From Bacteroidales bacterium UBA3743 (GTDB lineage: Bacteria; Bacteroidota; Bacteroidia; Bacteroidales; Paludibacteraceae), in the NCBI GenBank assembly GCA_002371265.1, contig DFGT01000015.1, positions 143,078 through 207,077 on the forward strand: a stretch of DNA of 64,000 nucleotides, written 5' to 3'. The notes under the pieces were generated by a model. The model was given only the letters and a program-made list of their open reading frames with translations, was not told where the DNA came from and did not search any database. The position numbers and the translations under genes are program-made. Positions 34,501 to 42,758 of the stretch are shown one piece after another. How positions within the stretch are numbered: the stretch's first letter is position 1; every line of letters starts with the position of its first letter.

Positions 34501-37147
34501 TATCCTTCAAATCTATTCCGACATACTTTTTGAAAGGAGAGCATTTGAAATCCTTCGACACGATACTTGCGTCTCCTCCCTTCTCAAACACTCTTGCTGT
34601 CACTGTAGCATGTAGGAAAGACGGTGCGAACTCTGAATCTGAGAACAACGACTCAAATGTTTTTACTTCTTCTTCGTCATCACCACTGCCTCCAGACACA
34701 TCATCACGTCCATTTGCATCCAAAACACCTTCTCCCATGCGAACCGATGTCCTGCTGAAATCAACGAATGGATTGATGAATGTATAGTTTTTATACGCTG
34801 AGAATGGGTTTCTGTCGACGGTGATATCCGCGTCTACCTTATAGCTCAAACCTGCAGCGGGCGTTCCTGTAAGCCATTTCGCATTGATTTGCAAATCCAC
34901 TGATTTTCCGACAGTGATAATGTCGCTGTTGCTGTTGAGATCTATCTTTAATCTGTTTGGTTTGATTGTGGCGATTCTCACATACTCTGTGAATGAACGG
35001 CCTCCCACCTCAAACACAACTCGCCATACACCCGTCTGATCCTCATCTTTTGTAGGGATCGAGAATGCGTACAAGCCGTTTTCTCCGTTTCGTGTGACAT
35101 GTTTTGAATAGAACTGACCCTGCGGATTATACATCTCTGCAGTCACAGGACAATTCTCTGGTAAGTTTTTATCTGTATCTTCCAGCATCAAAGACAAATG
35201 AAGTGTATCTCCTGGTCGCCATACGTTTCTCTCTCCGTAGATGAACCCTTTCAGACCACGTTCTTTATCCACTCCGGAAACGTCAAAACTACTGTATGAA
35301 AGTTCAGAACCGTTAGTAACCTTGACATAGCTCTTCAATCCACCTCTTTCAACCTCAACAAAATAAGGTAGATTCACACATTCCAAGTCACAGAATCCTT
35401 CTGAATCTGTCTTTCCCTGTGCGACAGGTTGCAATTGATAGTTGTATGCAGTCACGTTAGCTCCACCTACAGGAGTGGCGTTTACCAAATCAGCAACACT
35501 GACCCATATATTTTTGCCACCTGCTCGCTTAACTATGATACCAAGGTCACTCAGTCTGTACAAATTGCTCTTCACACATCTGTTCCAAGAATAATAGCTG
35601 TCGCTTGTAGGATCATCCGAACCCCAATAACTGAATCCCATTGCTGATTGAAGATCGAAATAACCATCATGGTCAAAAAGATCTTCCATTCTCTCACTGA
35701 CACCCTCTTTTGTGTTAAGCTCTATCGCACGAGTGTTTCCTCCGGCATTACACATTGCATACTCTTTCTTGAAAGAAAGGTATACCTGATAGATTGCAGT
35801 AGGATCATCATCAAACAATCCACTCAAATCAACTGTGTAAAGCTGAGGTTCCTCTCCATTAAAATCTTCGGCATCATCAAGACGGACTGTCTTATGATAA
35901 ATCATTCTTCCATAACGACGCATGGAAACATCAAAACCACTTCCTCCATAAGACTCTTCTTCATCATAATCATAATCGTAATAAGAATTGTCTGATGTCC
36001 CATCACGAAGATAAGACAATACGTTGTTGGAATATATCTTCAAGATATCCACGTCGACAGCAAAGATATTGGAAGCTTTGAATCTTACCTTCACATCGGC
36101 TGGATTCGCCAATATGCATCCATTGTCCAAAATAGACAGACTTGGAATACCTATTGAATATGATATTGGAAATTCATAAGGAGATGTAAGTTTTTTGCCA
36201 TTATTACTCTTGACTCCAGGAAGGACAACAACCTTTCCTTTTGTGGTACGGACTTTTGAAGTGAAAATCAATTTTACATGATCCTCATATTTCTCAATCT
36301 TGACAGATTCCTTTGTCTCATTGGAATAAACCTCTATCAATCCATTCAAATTCTGCTTTGAATCCAATGGCTCTGAAAAATATACAGATACGGTTTTCTC
36401 TTTTCTTCCTGTACAAGAGACAGATATTGGCTGGAACAACGACTTGACAGGAAGATCAAACTCATCAAAAGGCTTGTTGTCCAATCGCAAATAAGAGCAA
36501 TTAAACTCCAATTTACATTTCTTCGACTCGTCTCCTTTCTTCACATTGCGTACCTCAAAACGGAACATGTTTGGCGAAGACATCTGCTCAATCAAAACAT
36601 CCTTCTGATCAGCTCCGTCAATGGAGAACATCTCAGGTCGGAGTATTTCTCTATCGACTTCCATAGTGAACGAAAGGACTCCACTGACTATCACCGCATC
36701 CGAATTGACCAAATCGACACGCACGGAGTTGATTTTCAATTTTGCCGACGGTGCTATCGTCTCCACATCAAACGAGAAGTCTGGCATCTTGTCGTTGTTG
36801 AACAACTTCTCCATCTTAATCGTACACTTGTAGGTCGATCCGAATTTGACACTGTTCAAATCAGGAACAAACGACAATGTGTAGTCGTCCTTCTTTACAA
36901 ATGTTCCATCTAAAGAGGGAGAGAATTCGATGTACTGCGCCAAATCTTTTTCTTCTTTGTTTTTCAGCACATCATCATTGAACACAACCTGAATTGAAGA
37001 CTTTTCACCTCCAAAATATTTGGAAGTAAATCCTGAGATGTAGTCCTTCACCTCATCTTCACTCATCTTGCTTCCACACGAAGAAAGCAAGATCATCGCC
37101 ACCATATATAATAGGAGCGATACATTACGTCTTACCAAACTTATCAT
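31592..37147 (-). CDS. Thioester-containing alpha-2-macroglobulin lipoprotein
   Basis: An 1851-residue lipoprotein with lipobox LLSSC near residue 24. It has the family order: MG-type beta-sandwich repeats, a bait region, MG10-like and A2M domains, the thioester domain and a receptor-binding-like end. The thioester motif CSEQ is intact in HYPYCCSEQVSS (about residue 1417), and the following helical barrel is present (YGRQMSSGAFIYWPGDSHIN). Such proteins trap attacking proteases by covalent linkage after bait cleavage. It is located at the periplasmic or outer-membrane face. The partner pbpC follows downstream and a DUF4015 lipoprotein gene precedes it by 99 bases. Confidence 0.95.
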   Translation of the reverse strand: MISLVRRNVSLLLYMVAMILLSSCGSKMSEDEVKDYISGFTSKYFGGEKSSIQVVFNDDVLKNKEEKDLAQYIEFSPSLDGTFVKKDDYTLSFVPDLNSVKFGSTYKCTIKMEKLFNNDKMPDFSFDVETIAPSAKLKINSVRVDLVNSDAVIVSGVLSFTMEVDREILRPEMFSIDGADQKDVLIEQMSSPNMFRFEVRNVKKGDESKKCKLEFNCSYLRLDNKPFDEFDLPVKSLFQPISVSCTGRKEKTVSVYFSEPLDSKQNLNGLIEVYSNETKESVKIEKYEDHVKLIFTSKVRTTKGKVVVLPGVKSNNGKKLTSPYEFPISYSIGIPSLSILDNGCILANPADVKVRFKASNIFAVDVDILKIYSNNVLSYLRDGTSDNSYYDYDYDEEESYGGSGFDVSMRRYGRMIYHKTVRLDDAEDFNGEEPQLYTVDLSGLFDDDPTAIYQVYLSFKKEYAMCNAGGNTRAIELNTKEGVSERMEDLFDHDGYFDLQSAMGFSYWGSDDPTSDSYYSWNRCVKSNLYRLSDLGIIVKRAGGKNIWVSVADLVNATPVGGANVTAYNYQLQPVAQGKTDSEGFCDLECVNLPYFVEVERGGLKSYVKVTNGSELSYSSFDVSGVDKERGLKGFIYGERNVWRPGDTLHLSLMLEDTDKNLPENCPVTAEMYNPQGQFYSKHVTRNGENGLYAFSIPTKDEDQTGVWRVVFEVGGRSFTEYVRIATIKPNRLKIDLNSNSDIITVGKSVDLQINAKWLTGTPAAGLSYKVDADITVDRNPFSAYKNYTFINPFVDFSRTSVRMGEGVLDANGRDDVSGGSGDDEEEVKTFESLFSDSEFAPSFLHATVTARVFEKGGDASIVSKDFKCSPFKKYVGIDLKDRNFETDKDLKFNVVVLDKDGKKTNAKLKYRIFKMEWRWWNEYNSNYLRDFVYNKHNSPVAEGTLDAASGVASVPFRINYPMWGRYLIVVSDVDGGHMAGGTVLIDWPSSRGMSNKEDATASTMLMLSTDKETYNVGDDAVVYIPAAKGARVLVSIESGSKVMSREWVSATDQVSKYIIKITKEMTPNVYVSASLINPHAVSADGKPIRKYGVKSLTVEDPKSHLVPTINMPDELRPQTKFKVKVGEKNGRAMSYTLAIVDEGLLDITSFKTPNPWPSMNEKEALSVRTYDMYADVVGASTDYFKNILSVGGDVSINKSAQKEKRFKPVVKFIGPFTLKAGETKEHELQLPMYVGSVRTMVVACDGDKSYGSAEKTTTVSAPLMVMSSLPRILTNGETVKLPVNVFSSVKQGQNATVTVTVDGPLSIVGSNTKSVNFTVAGDKMVYFDLKCDPTKEGVAHVKIKGSGAMQASEEIAIEVRNPQPIIIDSESRVVDSQTTFSWTPFAKNSTNKASVTISPMPNIDVQAAFLKMIHYPYCCSEQVSSRLLFYLNAEKFVNPDMKSALSGEVNHFLTVLYGRQMSSGAFIYWPGDSHINEWITNMAGHALLEARSKGYTVPDDVIDRWLSYQKTRAREATPSTTQAYRLYTLALAKKADEAAMNKMKEKITSQDVPARILLASAYSLAGKKNIATTILSKLEDKSLDYYRYHWDREWTFGSSLRDRALWLESLALSGDSKKAFEVAQNVASKYNANNCCTYETAYTMLALNRLSSVIASTANTSVVQKGNTVKTVQTLSIVDLDPSAGECVVKNNNQSTSYVTLCKTHKPTAQEIVPAKNNGLEISVVYEDESEKECSIANLKQGAEITARIVVKNGSLAKDYRLLALSYAWPSGFEPWSDIASDSDGCDYVDQRDDKKIWHFVMSSKSVKTFKMKLRAAYCGDFIVPSTVCEDMYDAEINAHTASSKVKISE

Positions 37148-37246
37148 CTGTCAATCATTTTAATTATCACTTATCATTAAAAAAATCTCGCAAAAAGTAT
37201 TCATTTCCACTTATCACTCACAAAATTAAATATTTTCCAAATAAAA

Positions 37247-38689
37247 TCAATCTGAAATACTGTCTTTTTTTATATTCGACGGTGCGGCGACAATACTATC
37301 TTTTGCGACAATGTCACTTTTCTTTTGATTGTTGACAGAATCTGTAGTGGGTGACACAGGTTTCTGTGGTGCCGCACTCTTATATTTTTTATAAGCTGGA
37401 ACGGTATCTCCCTCCCTAATCAACGCCTCTTTCCTGTATCTTACTGAGGCATTCCACAACAGCCACTCATCATAGCCTGCATCATAGATGGCATCAATCT
37501 GTGCTCGCACATCCGCCGCTGTATAAGGTCGTGCCCCAGCCACCCAAGGAGCGCTGAAATCCTGAAGCCATGCCCTCACATTCGGTTTGCGGTCGAGCGA
37601 ATCCAACACTTTCTTCGACAATTTCATCGAACCTAAAATTGTCTGGTACGGAGCATTGTTGGGAATCGGAATGCCAAACACTTTTGGTCCGTAGTGAGAA
37701 GGGTATATCATCGGAGAAATAGTGGATACATACTTTCCCATATCAGCATAATTCTGTCCCACAAGACGTGTGTCCACATCGTTGTCGATGACTGTGCCGA
37801 ACACATCCGCTGAAAATGCGATACCGCACTTGCCAAACTCTTCAGCCGAATATTTCACAAACTCCGTGATGACCTGCTGCTTCGACATCGTGTCTGAACC
37901 GTATCCATAATTGACTTCTGAATCCTTCACCTCTGTTGAGAAACGGATATAGTCGAACTGGATTTCGTCGAAACCATCGGCAGCGGCTCTTTTTCCTATC
38001 GACACGAGATATTTCCACACCTCACGGTTGTATGGATTCACCCACGCAAGCCCCGCACGGTCGTAATAGATCGAACCGTCTTTTCTATGCACACACCAAT
38101 CAGGATTTTTCTTTGCCAACAACGGATCACGGAATGCCACTACTCGACCGATCACATAAATATTTTTGCTGTGCAGATTAGCCAAAAAAGATTGTATACC
38201 ACGGATATAGCGAATGTTTGCCTTAAACTCATTCACCAGTTTATGCTCCATATTATATGTCACATTTCCGTTGTCGTTCTTCACGTCTATCACCATAGCG
38301 TTAAGCTCCGTCGTCTCCACCATCTCAAGCAGTTCCTTGAAACGGCTGTGTCCGGCGATCGGTCCGCTCACGTAGATTCCCTTCACAGGCGGATGGTTTT
38401 TCAATGTTTTGCGGACGATGAAAGTGTCGTCAAACTGCAACGTCTGCTCAATCAACTCTCTTGGGACAATTCTTGGAATCGGCAAAGTGTCTGCCATCAC
38501 AACAGAATCCCTGCTTAAAGAATCTTTATTAATTGATATGCTGTCTGCAGACGGAATAGAATCCACCTGCGTCGCGACAGAATCGAGCGACATCCCGTCT
38601 ACATTATCATTATTCTTATTCTCCACTTTGCCTTGGCACGATGCCAACACAAGAGCAATAATGCCATAAAATATTTTATGCGATTTCAT
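37247..38689 (-). CDS. DUF4015-type putative glycosidase lipoprotein
   Basis: A 480-residue protein with lipobox LASC (MKSHKIFYGIIALVLASC). A Ser/Asp-rich linker (about 25-75) is followed by a TIM-barrel domain: GIYVSGPIAGHSRF, MVIDVKNDNGNV, YVIGRVVAFRDPLLA, GFDEIQFDYIRFSTEV, and SADVFGTV. This is the COG1306/DUF4015 putative glycosyl hydrolase pattern; the acidic residues in DEIQFDYIRF are the likely active site. The C-terminal tail is low-complexity. It is upstream of the macroglobulin gene in the same direction. Confidence 0.85.
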   Translation of the reverse strand: MKSHKIFYGIIALVLASCQGKVENKNNDNVDGMSLDSVATQVDSIPSADSISINKDSLSRDSVVMADTLPIPRIVPRELIEQTLQFDDTFIVRKTLKNHPPVKGIYVSGPIAGHSRFKELLEMVETTELNAMVIDVKNDNGNVTYNMEHKLVNEFKANIRYIRGIQSFLANLHSKNIYVIGRVVAFRDPLLAKKNPDWCVHRKDGSIYYDRAGLAWVNPYNREVWKYLVSIGKRAAADGFDEIQFDYIRFSTEVKDSEVNYGYGSDTMSKQQVITEFVKYSAEEFGKCGIAFSADVFGTVIDNDVDTRLVGQNYADMGKYVSTISPMIYPSHYGPKVFGIPIPNNAPYQTILGSMKLSKKVLDSLDRKPNVRAWLQDFSAPWVAGARPYTAADVRAQIDAIYDAGYDEWLLWNASVRYRKEALIREGDTVPAYKKYKSAAPQKPVSPTTDSVNNQKKSDIVAKDSIVAAPSNIKKDSISD

Positions 38690-38997
38690 TACAATCTTTT
38701 TATTTTCAAATTCTCCACAAATGTAATAAAATTATAATGCAAAATTCTTTGCCGATTAAAAATAAGCTGTCTAAGATTAATCTAAATTGCAAACAAATAG
38801 AAAATGGGAAACGCCTCTACAAATACAACATTGTTGTAGGTGCAGGAAAACATGTAATGAAAGACATAGAAAACAGATCGGGTTTCCGCTGTTTGGGTTT
38901 TCTCCGTTGGGGAGTTTTCCCACACAAACTGTTTGTGGGTTTTCCAAGTGTCAGATATTACTGACGCTGTTTTCTGTTTGATTATAATTTCTATTGC

Positions 38998-39018
38998 GGG
39001 CAGGTTTGAAACCTGTCC
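38998..39018. repeat. Palindromic repeat, GGCAGGTTT family, copy 4
   Basis: GGGCAGGTTTGAAACCTGTC and one C, followed by CCTAC; one arm has a C-to-T change. In the rest of the 38690-39186 gap I see only a local hairpin near 38926-38942 (CCCACACAAACTGTTTGTGG) and no gene. Confidence 0.75.
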
Positions 39019-39134
39019 CTACAATCATGAAAATGATTGACTATTGGGAAAATGTCTATTATAATATAATAACACCACGTTTTTCAAAATTCATCAGACT
39101 CATATTAATTCCCAATAATTATGAATTATGAATT

Positions 39135-39167
39135 AAAAAGGTCCCTAAACTCACGCTCAGGAACCTT
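39135..39167 (-). terminator. Intrinsic terminator of the secreted protein gene at 39187
   Basis: On the minus strand AAGGTTCCT pairs with AGGGACCTT (one mismatch) and is followed by TTTAATT. It lies 20 bases past the stop. Confidence 0.7.
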
Positions 39168-39186
39168 CAATAATACATCAATGAAA

Positions 39187-40590
39187 TTATTTTCGTATAA
39201 CAATTTTCCTATTTATAATGTAGACGGTGTTTACTCCCATATTTTCCGGAGACACACGTCTTCCATAAATGTCGTAAACTATTGTCCTTCCTGCGTTGTC
39301 CGACATAATGTCGTCGATTCCAGAAAGTCCTCCTGTCTTGTCTGATGTAGAAAGTGAGATTTTCAATTCCGTCTCATACTTTTCATTGCGAGCATGAACT
39401 TTTATCTCATAATTGCCACTCTCTTGCAGAGTTCCGTAAATTGAAATCTGATCTTCTTCTTCATCTATCGTGCTTTCAATTCCCTTTGGCAATCCTTCCA
39501 CCCAAACAGAGTCTGAATTGTAGTATGATAGCTCTATTCCATTGATCATGTCGCCTACAGAAACGACCTGACCCAACGTGCTTTCATCCGCAACCTCTAT
39601 GATAGGTCGAATCTCAGGCAATACCGCCACCTCTATGTTGTAGACAACAAATGAGAACTGAGTCTCATACGCGATGTCAAACTCATGCAAACCAAGCTCT
39701 GTAGGTGCTCCCTGAATCCATATATCATGCTTCGCAGAATCAACTACCATCTCCAAACCAGGAGTCAATGGCTCATTGGTAAGTTTTCCCGGAGCTTTCC
39801 ATTCAAATCCAAACTTCTCAATTGAATCTCCAAGCTCCACCACCTGCTTTGTTCCTCCTGTTCCAATCTTCATCAACCCTCCTTCAAACACATTGATTTT
39901 GAATTCAATCGAATCACAATACAACTTTGGATGAAACTTCATCGTATCGATTGAACTCACTGGAGTGTCACAAACGATAATGGAATCTTTTGAGTAATAC
40001 AATGAATCTGCGCCATACACCTTGAAACGATACTCTCCAGATGGCAATACTTCTGTGGAGACGATCTCACAATGGTCATCACTCTTCACTAGTTTCATAC
40101 CGTAAGGAAGCTCTGAAGTCCAAACTGAGTATGTGAACTTTGTATAATCAATTTTGATAGGATCTAGGATAGTCTCGGTATCTATGTCAAAATTTGTTGT
40201 TTCTACCTCAAGATAAGGCCTCAACACTGTAAGTTTGCCGGGACGACTGATTCTCTCATTATTTAGAGTGTCGTTCGTCACCAAACCCCAAATTCTAATA
40301 TCATAGGATCTTGTAGGACCACCAGCTATACCTGTAAGATAAATCTTACGATTTTTTTTGTCATGCTCCACTGTGAATATCGCGTCGGGCACCTGCACAT
40401 GATCTATAAAAACACCTTCCTCATATTCATAATAAAACGGTTTTATTTTATCTCCTGACATCACCGTTTGAAATGCAGATCCATCTCCATGCTTTATGAT
40501 AAAGTCATTGGGGTTCACACTAGCAGCCGAAACCGACACTTGTGCGAACAACGCAATCATTAGTAGCAATATGTTATAGAAATGTCTCAT
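39187..40590 (-). CDS. Secreted hypothetical protein with T9SS-like C-terminal tail
   Basis: A 467-residue exported protein (MRHFYNILLLMIALFAQVSVSA). The mature part consists of repeated beta-sandwich modules, each with a cadherin- or Ig-like rhythm (WIQGAPTELGLHEFDIAYET, SIYGTLQESGNYEIKVHARN). The C-terminus IVYDIYGRRVSPENMGVNTV then YIINRKIVIRK matches the Bacteroidetes type IX secretion C-terminal signal pattern. No catalytic motif was found. It is probably cell-surface attached and may bind or present partners. It shares direction with the downstream neighbours but has its own terminator. Confidence 0.72.
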   Translation of the reverse strand: MRHFYNILLLMIALFAQVSVSAASVNPNDFIIKHGDGSAFQTVMSGDKIKPFYYEYEEGVFIDHVQVPDAIFTVEHDKKNRKIYLTGIAGGPTRSYDIRIWGLVTNDTLNNERISRPGKLTVLRPYLEVETTNFDIDTETILDPIKIDYTKFTYSVWTSELPYGMKLVKSDDHCEIVSTEVLPSGEYRFKVYGADSLYYSKDSIIVCDTPVSSIDTMKFHPKLYCDSIEFKINVFEGGLMKIGTGGTKQVVELGDSIEKFGFEWKAPGKLTNEPLTPGLEMVVDSAKHDIWIQGAPTELGLHEFDIAYETQFSFVVYNIEVAVLPEIRPIIEVADESTLGQVVSVGDMINGIELSYYNSDSVWVEGLPKGIESTIDEEEDQISIYGTLQESGNYEIKVHARNEKYETELKISLSTSDKTGGLSGIDDIMSDNAGRTIVYDIYGRRVSPENMGVNTVYIINRKIVIRK

Positions 40591-40665
40591 ACCTTTTAAA
40601 TTTATGTTGCAAAATTAAGGATAAAAACACAAAAATTATAGGATTTCTGTATCAAACACATAAGA

Positions 40666-42576
40666 TTATCGTATCAAAATCTTATTTCCTGCATGAATAT
40701 AAATATTTCCCGCTGTTGTGTGTGTCACTTTTCTCCCATAAATATCATAGTATGCAGAATCATCCATTTCATCGGAAACCTTCAGATCTATGGATGATGG
40801 GTCTCCTCCATTCTCCTTCTCACATCCACAATACTCACTGTCCAGCACAATAATGAAACACGCCTGCTTCACACTGAATGTGAACGTGAAATCCTTGCAC
40901 ACCGGCTCTGAAAACTCATACGTTATCTTCGCTGGCGACGACGCGTAATTGCTGGAATTTTTGTCAAAAGTCATGTAGACGGTGGAATCGCCGTTTATCT
41001 CAGTCAGGACAGACAACACTTCCGCATCATTTGTGTATCCAATAAATGTTATTTTCTTGGCAGCCACTCCGTCTGGCATTGTCAGTTTTGCCTGAGCGCC
41101 ATTGGATCCTTTGAATGTTTTGTAGGATCTTCCTAGATACGTCACCTCATTGCCATAAAGGACTGGTTTGTCGTCACGAGAAATGATTTCCCATTTATAT
41201 TCGTCAAAACCCTCGTCAGTACAGCTCCACACATTCTCTTTGTCTGTGCCGGCTCTCATCGACGTCTTGCCATTGTCGAAATGAAACACATGTTCATTTT
41301 CAGATGGTTCCAAGATTTCCGTAGTATCAGGTGGCACAATCTCTCCGCTCAAAGTCACACCATTGGAAGAAGCTCCCAGTCCTCCCATCGCATTTGCAGC
41401 TCGCACCGTGTAGACGGAATTGAGATTGCCTCCATTCACTGTATACGACGGCTGGGTTGTGTTTGCCACATATTTGCCGTCGCAGAAAATGAAATAGCAC
41501 ATTGCGTTTTCATCATCATTCCACGAAAGTTTGTTGCCATTGGCTGTAAGTTGACGTGCAGATATCAATTTTGCGGCGACATCTGGAGCCCATCCGTCAG
41601 AGCCGACCACATTTTGAATAGTATACTGCGACGCCTCCCACGAATTCAATACAGGATTGAAATTTGCTGTGGAGCCATCCTTGCTGCATGAGTAAGAAGA
41701 GCGACGCTGGCTCAAGTCGACTGAATTCCCCCACACATCCTTGCTATTATACTCTGCAAACAATGCAGGGCAAGTGTTCATCGGATTACCCCATCCTGCC
41801 GCCGACGGTTTCTTCTTCATCGTCGTGTTCAAATAGACTGCCCTAGGCTTCTGTTGCCAAGAGCGTCCCAGCGTGAAGCTTCCGTCAGAAACAGCACCGT
41901 CGATCGTGCAACTTTCAAAGACATATCCATATTTTTCACCATTTCCACCAGGAGCTGTGATCACATCGTTGGCACGGTTTTCACAATACAGCAGACAACG
42001 GTTGAAATAGACCTGTCCGCCACCACAGATGAAATCCACAGTCCCATGGATCTCGCATCCTTCAAGGTAGGTGCGGCGGGCAGCTTTGGTAGTGTAATAT
42101 GTATCCTGACCAGAAAGCATCCTCACATTCTTGAAGATATTCTTATCACCTTCGTCTTGCAGACAAACCAGGCGATTGGCGGAAGCATTCGGATTCACAT
42201 ATCCATTGTTTTTCAAAGTGATATCCTGCATATATATGCCACCCTTCTTTAGATAAAGAGTAGCTGTTGTGCCGATGCCCTCAGCCGAAGGGGCGTTGTA
42301 ACACACCACTCCGTCCATGCTCTGCCCGATCAACGACACGTTTGCTCCGGAAAAAGTAGTTTTCTGGTTGGAGTCTCCTGTCATGCGGCCGAAATCATAC
42401 TGACCGTCGGGCAAGAATATATAGTAGCGAGCTTTTGTAGACGACTCTGCGGCAGCTTTGGCTTGAGCCCATGTACCGTCTACCCCGACCACGAAATCGA
42501 AGTTCTGCTTATTCACTCCAGCAATCACAGATGCTGAAAAAACGGTTGTTATTAGAGTAGTGACAAATCCTTTCAT
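40666..42576 (-). CDS. Secreted pectin methylesterase (CE8)
   Basis: A 636-residue exported enzyme that removes methyl esters from pectin. The right-handed beta-helix (about 25-330) carries the CE8 motifs: SGQDTYYT with the first Asp-region, GTVDFICGGG containing the second catalytic Asp, and FTLGRSWQ with the substrate Arg/Trp. A fibronectin-like region and a beta-sandwich follow (about 350-600). The tail YYDIYGRKVTHTTAGNIYIH resembles a type IX secretion signal. With GH5 and GH16 it suggests growth on plant cell-wall material. Confidence 0.92.
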   Translation of the reverse strand: MKGFVTTLITTVFSASVIAGVNKQNFDFVVGVDGTWAQAKAAAESSTKARYYIFLPDGQYDFGRMTGDSNQKTTFSGANVSLIGQSMDGVVCYNAPSAEGIGTTATLYLKKGGIYMQDITLKNNGYVNPNASANRLVCLQDEGDKNIFKNVRMLSGQDTYYTTKAARRTYLEGCEIHGTVDFICGGGQVYFNRCLLYCENRANDVITAPGGNGEKYGYVFESCTIDGAVSDGSFTLGRSWQQKPRAVYLNTTMKKKPSAAGWGNPMNTCPALFAEYNSKDVWGNSVDLSQRRSSYSCSKDGSTANFNPVLNSWEASQYTIQNVVGSDGWAPDVAAKLISARQLTANGNKLSWNDDENAMCYFIFCDGKYVANTTQPSYTVNGGNLNSVYTVRAANAMGGLGASSNGVTLSGEIVPPDTTEILEPSENEHVFHFDNGKTSMRAGTDKENVWSCTDEGFDEYKWEIISRDDKPVLYGNEVTYLGRSYKTFKGSNGAQAKLTMPDGVAAKKITFIGYTNDAEVLSVLTEINGDSTVYMTFDKNSSNYASSPAKITYEFSEPVCKDFTFTFSVKQACFIIVLDSEYCGCEKENGGDPSSIDLKVSDEMDDSAYYDIYGRKVTHTTAGNIYIHAGNKILIR

Positions 42577-42696
42577 ATCACAAAATCTTTTGTTTACGGC
42601 AAATGAATAATAAAAACTCCGTCACGACAACAAAATTTCCATTAAAATAGACACCATATATTTTTTGCACCTCTTTTTGTTACAACCATGCACCAT

Positions 42697-42744
42697 AAAA
42701 AGAGAAAAGGCAGAAACATATTAAATATACATCTCCGCCTTTTC
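42697..42744 (-). terminator. Intrinsic terminator of the M6 protease gene
   Basis: On the minus strand GAAAAGGC (42744-42737) pairs with GCCTTTTC (42711-42704) and leads to CTTTTTATGG. It follows the M6 gene stop by 15 bases. Confidence 0.65.
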
Positions 42745-42758
42745 CGTGGAAAAACGAT

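Noticed and set aside
38737..38964. 75-codon open frame between the DUF4015 gene and the secreted protein gene
   Set aside because: It overlaps local hairpins, has irregular composition and no recognisable features.
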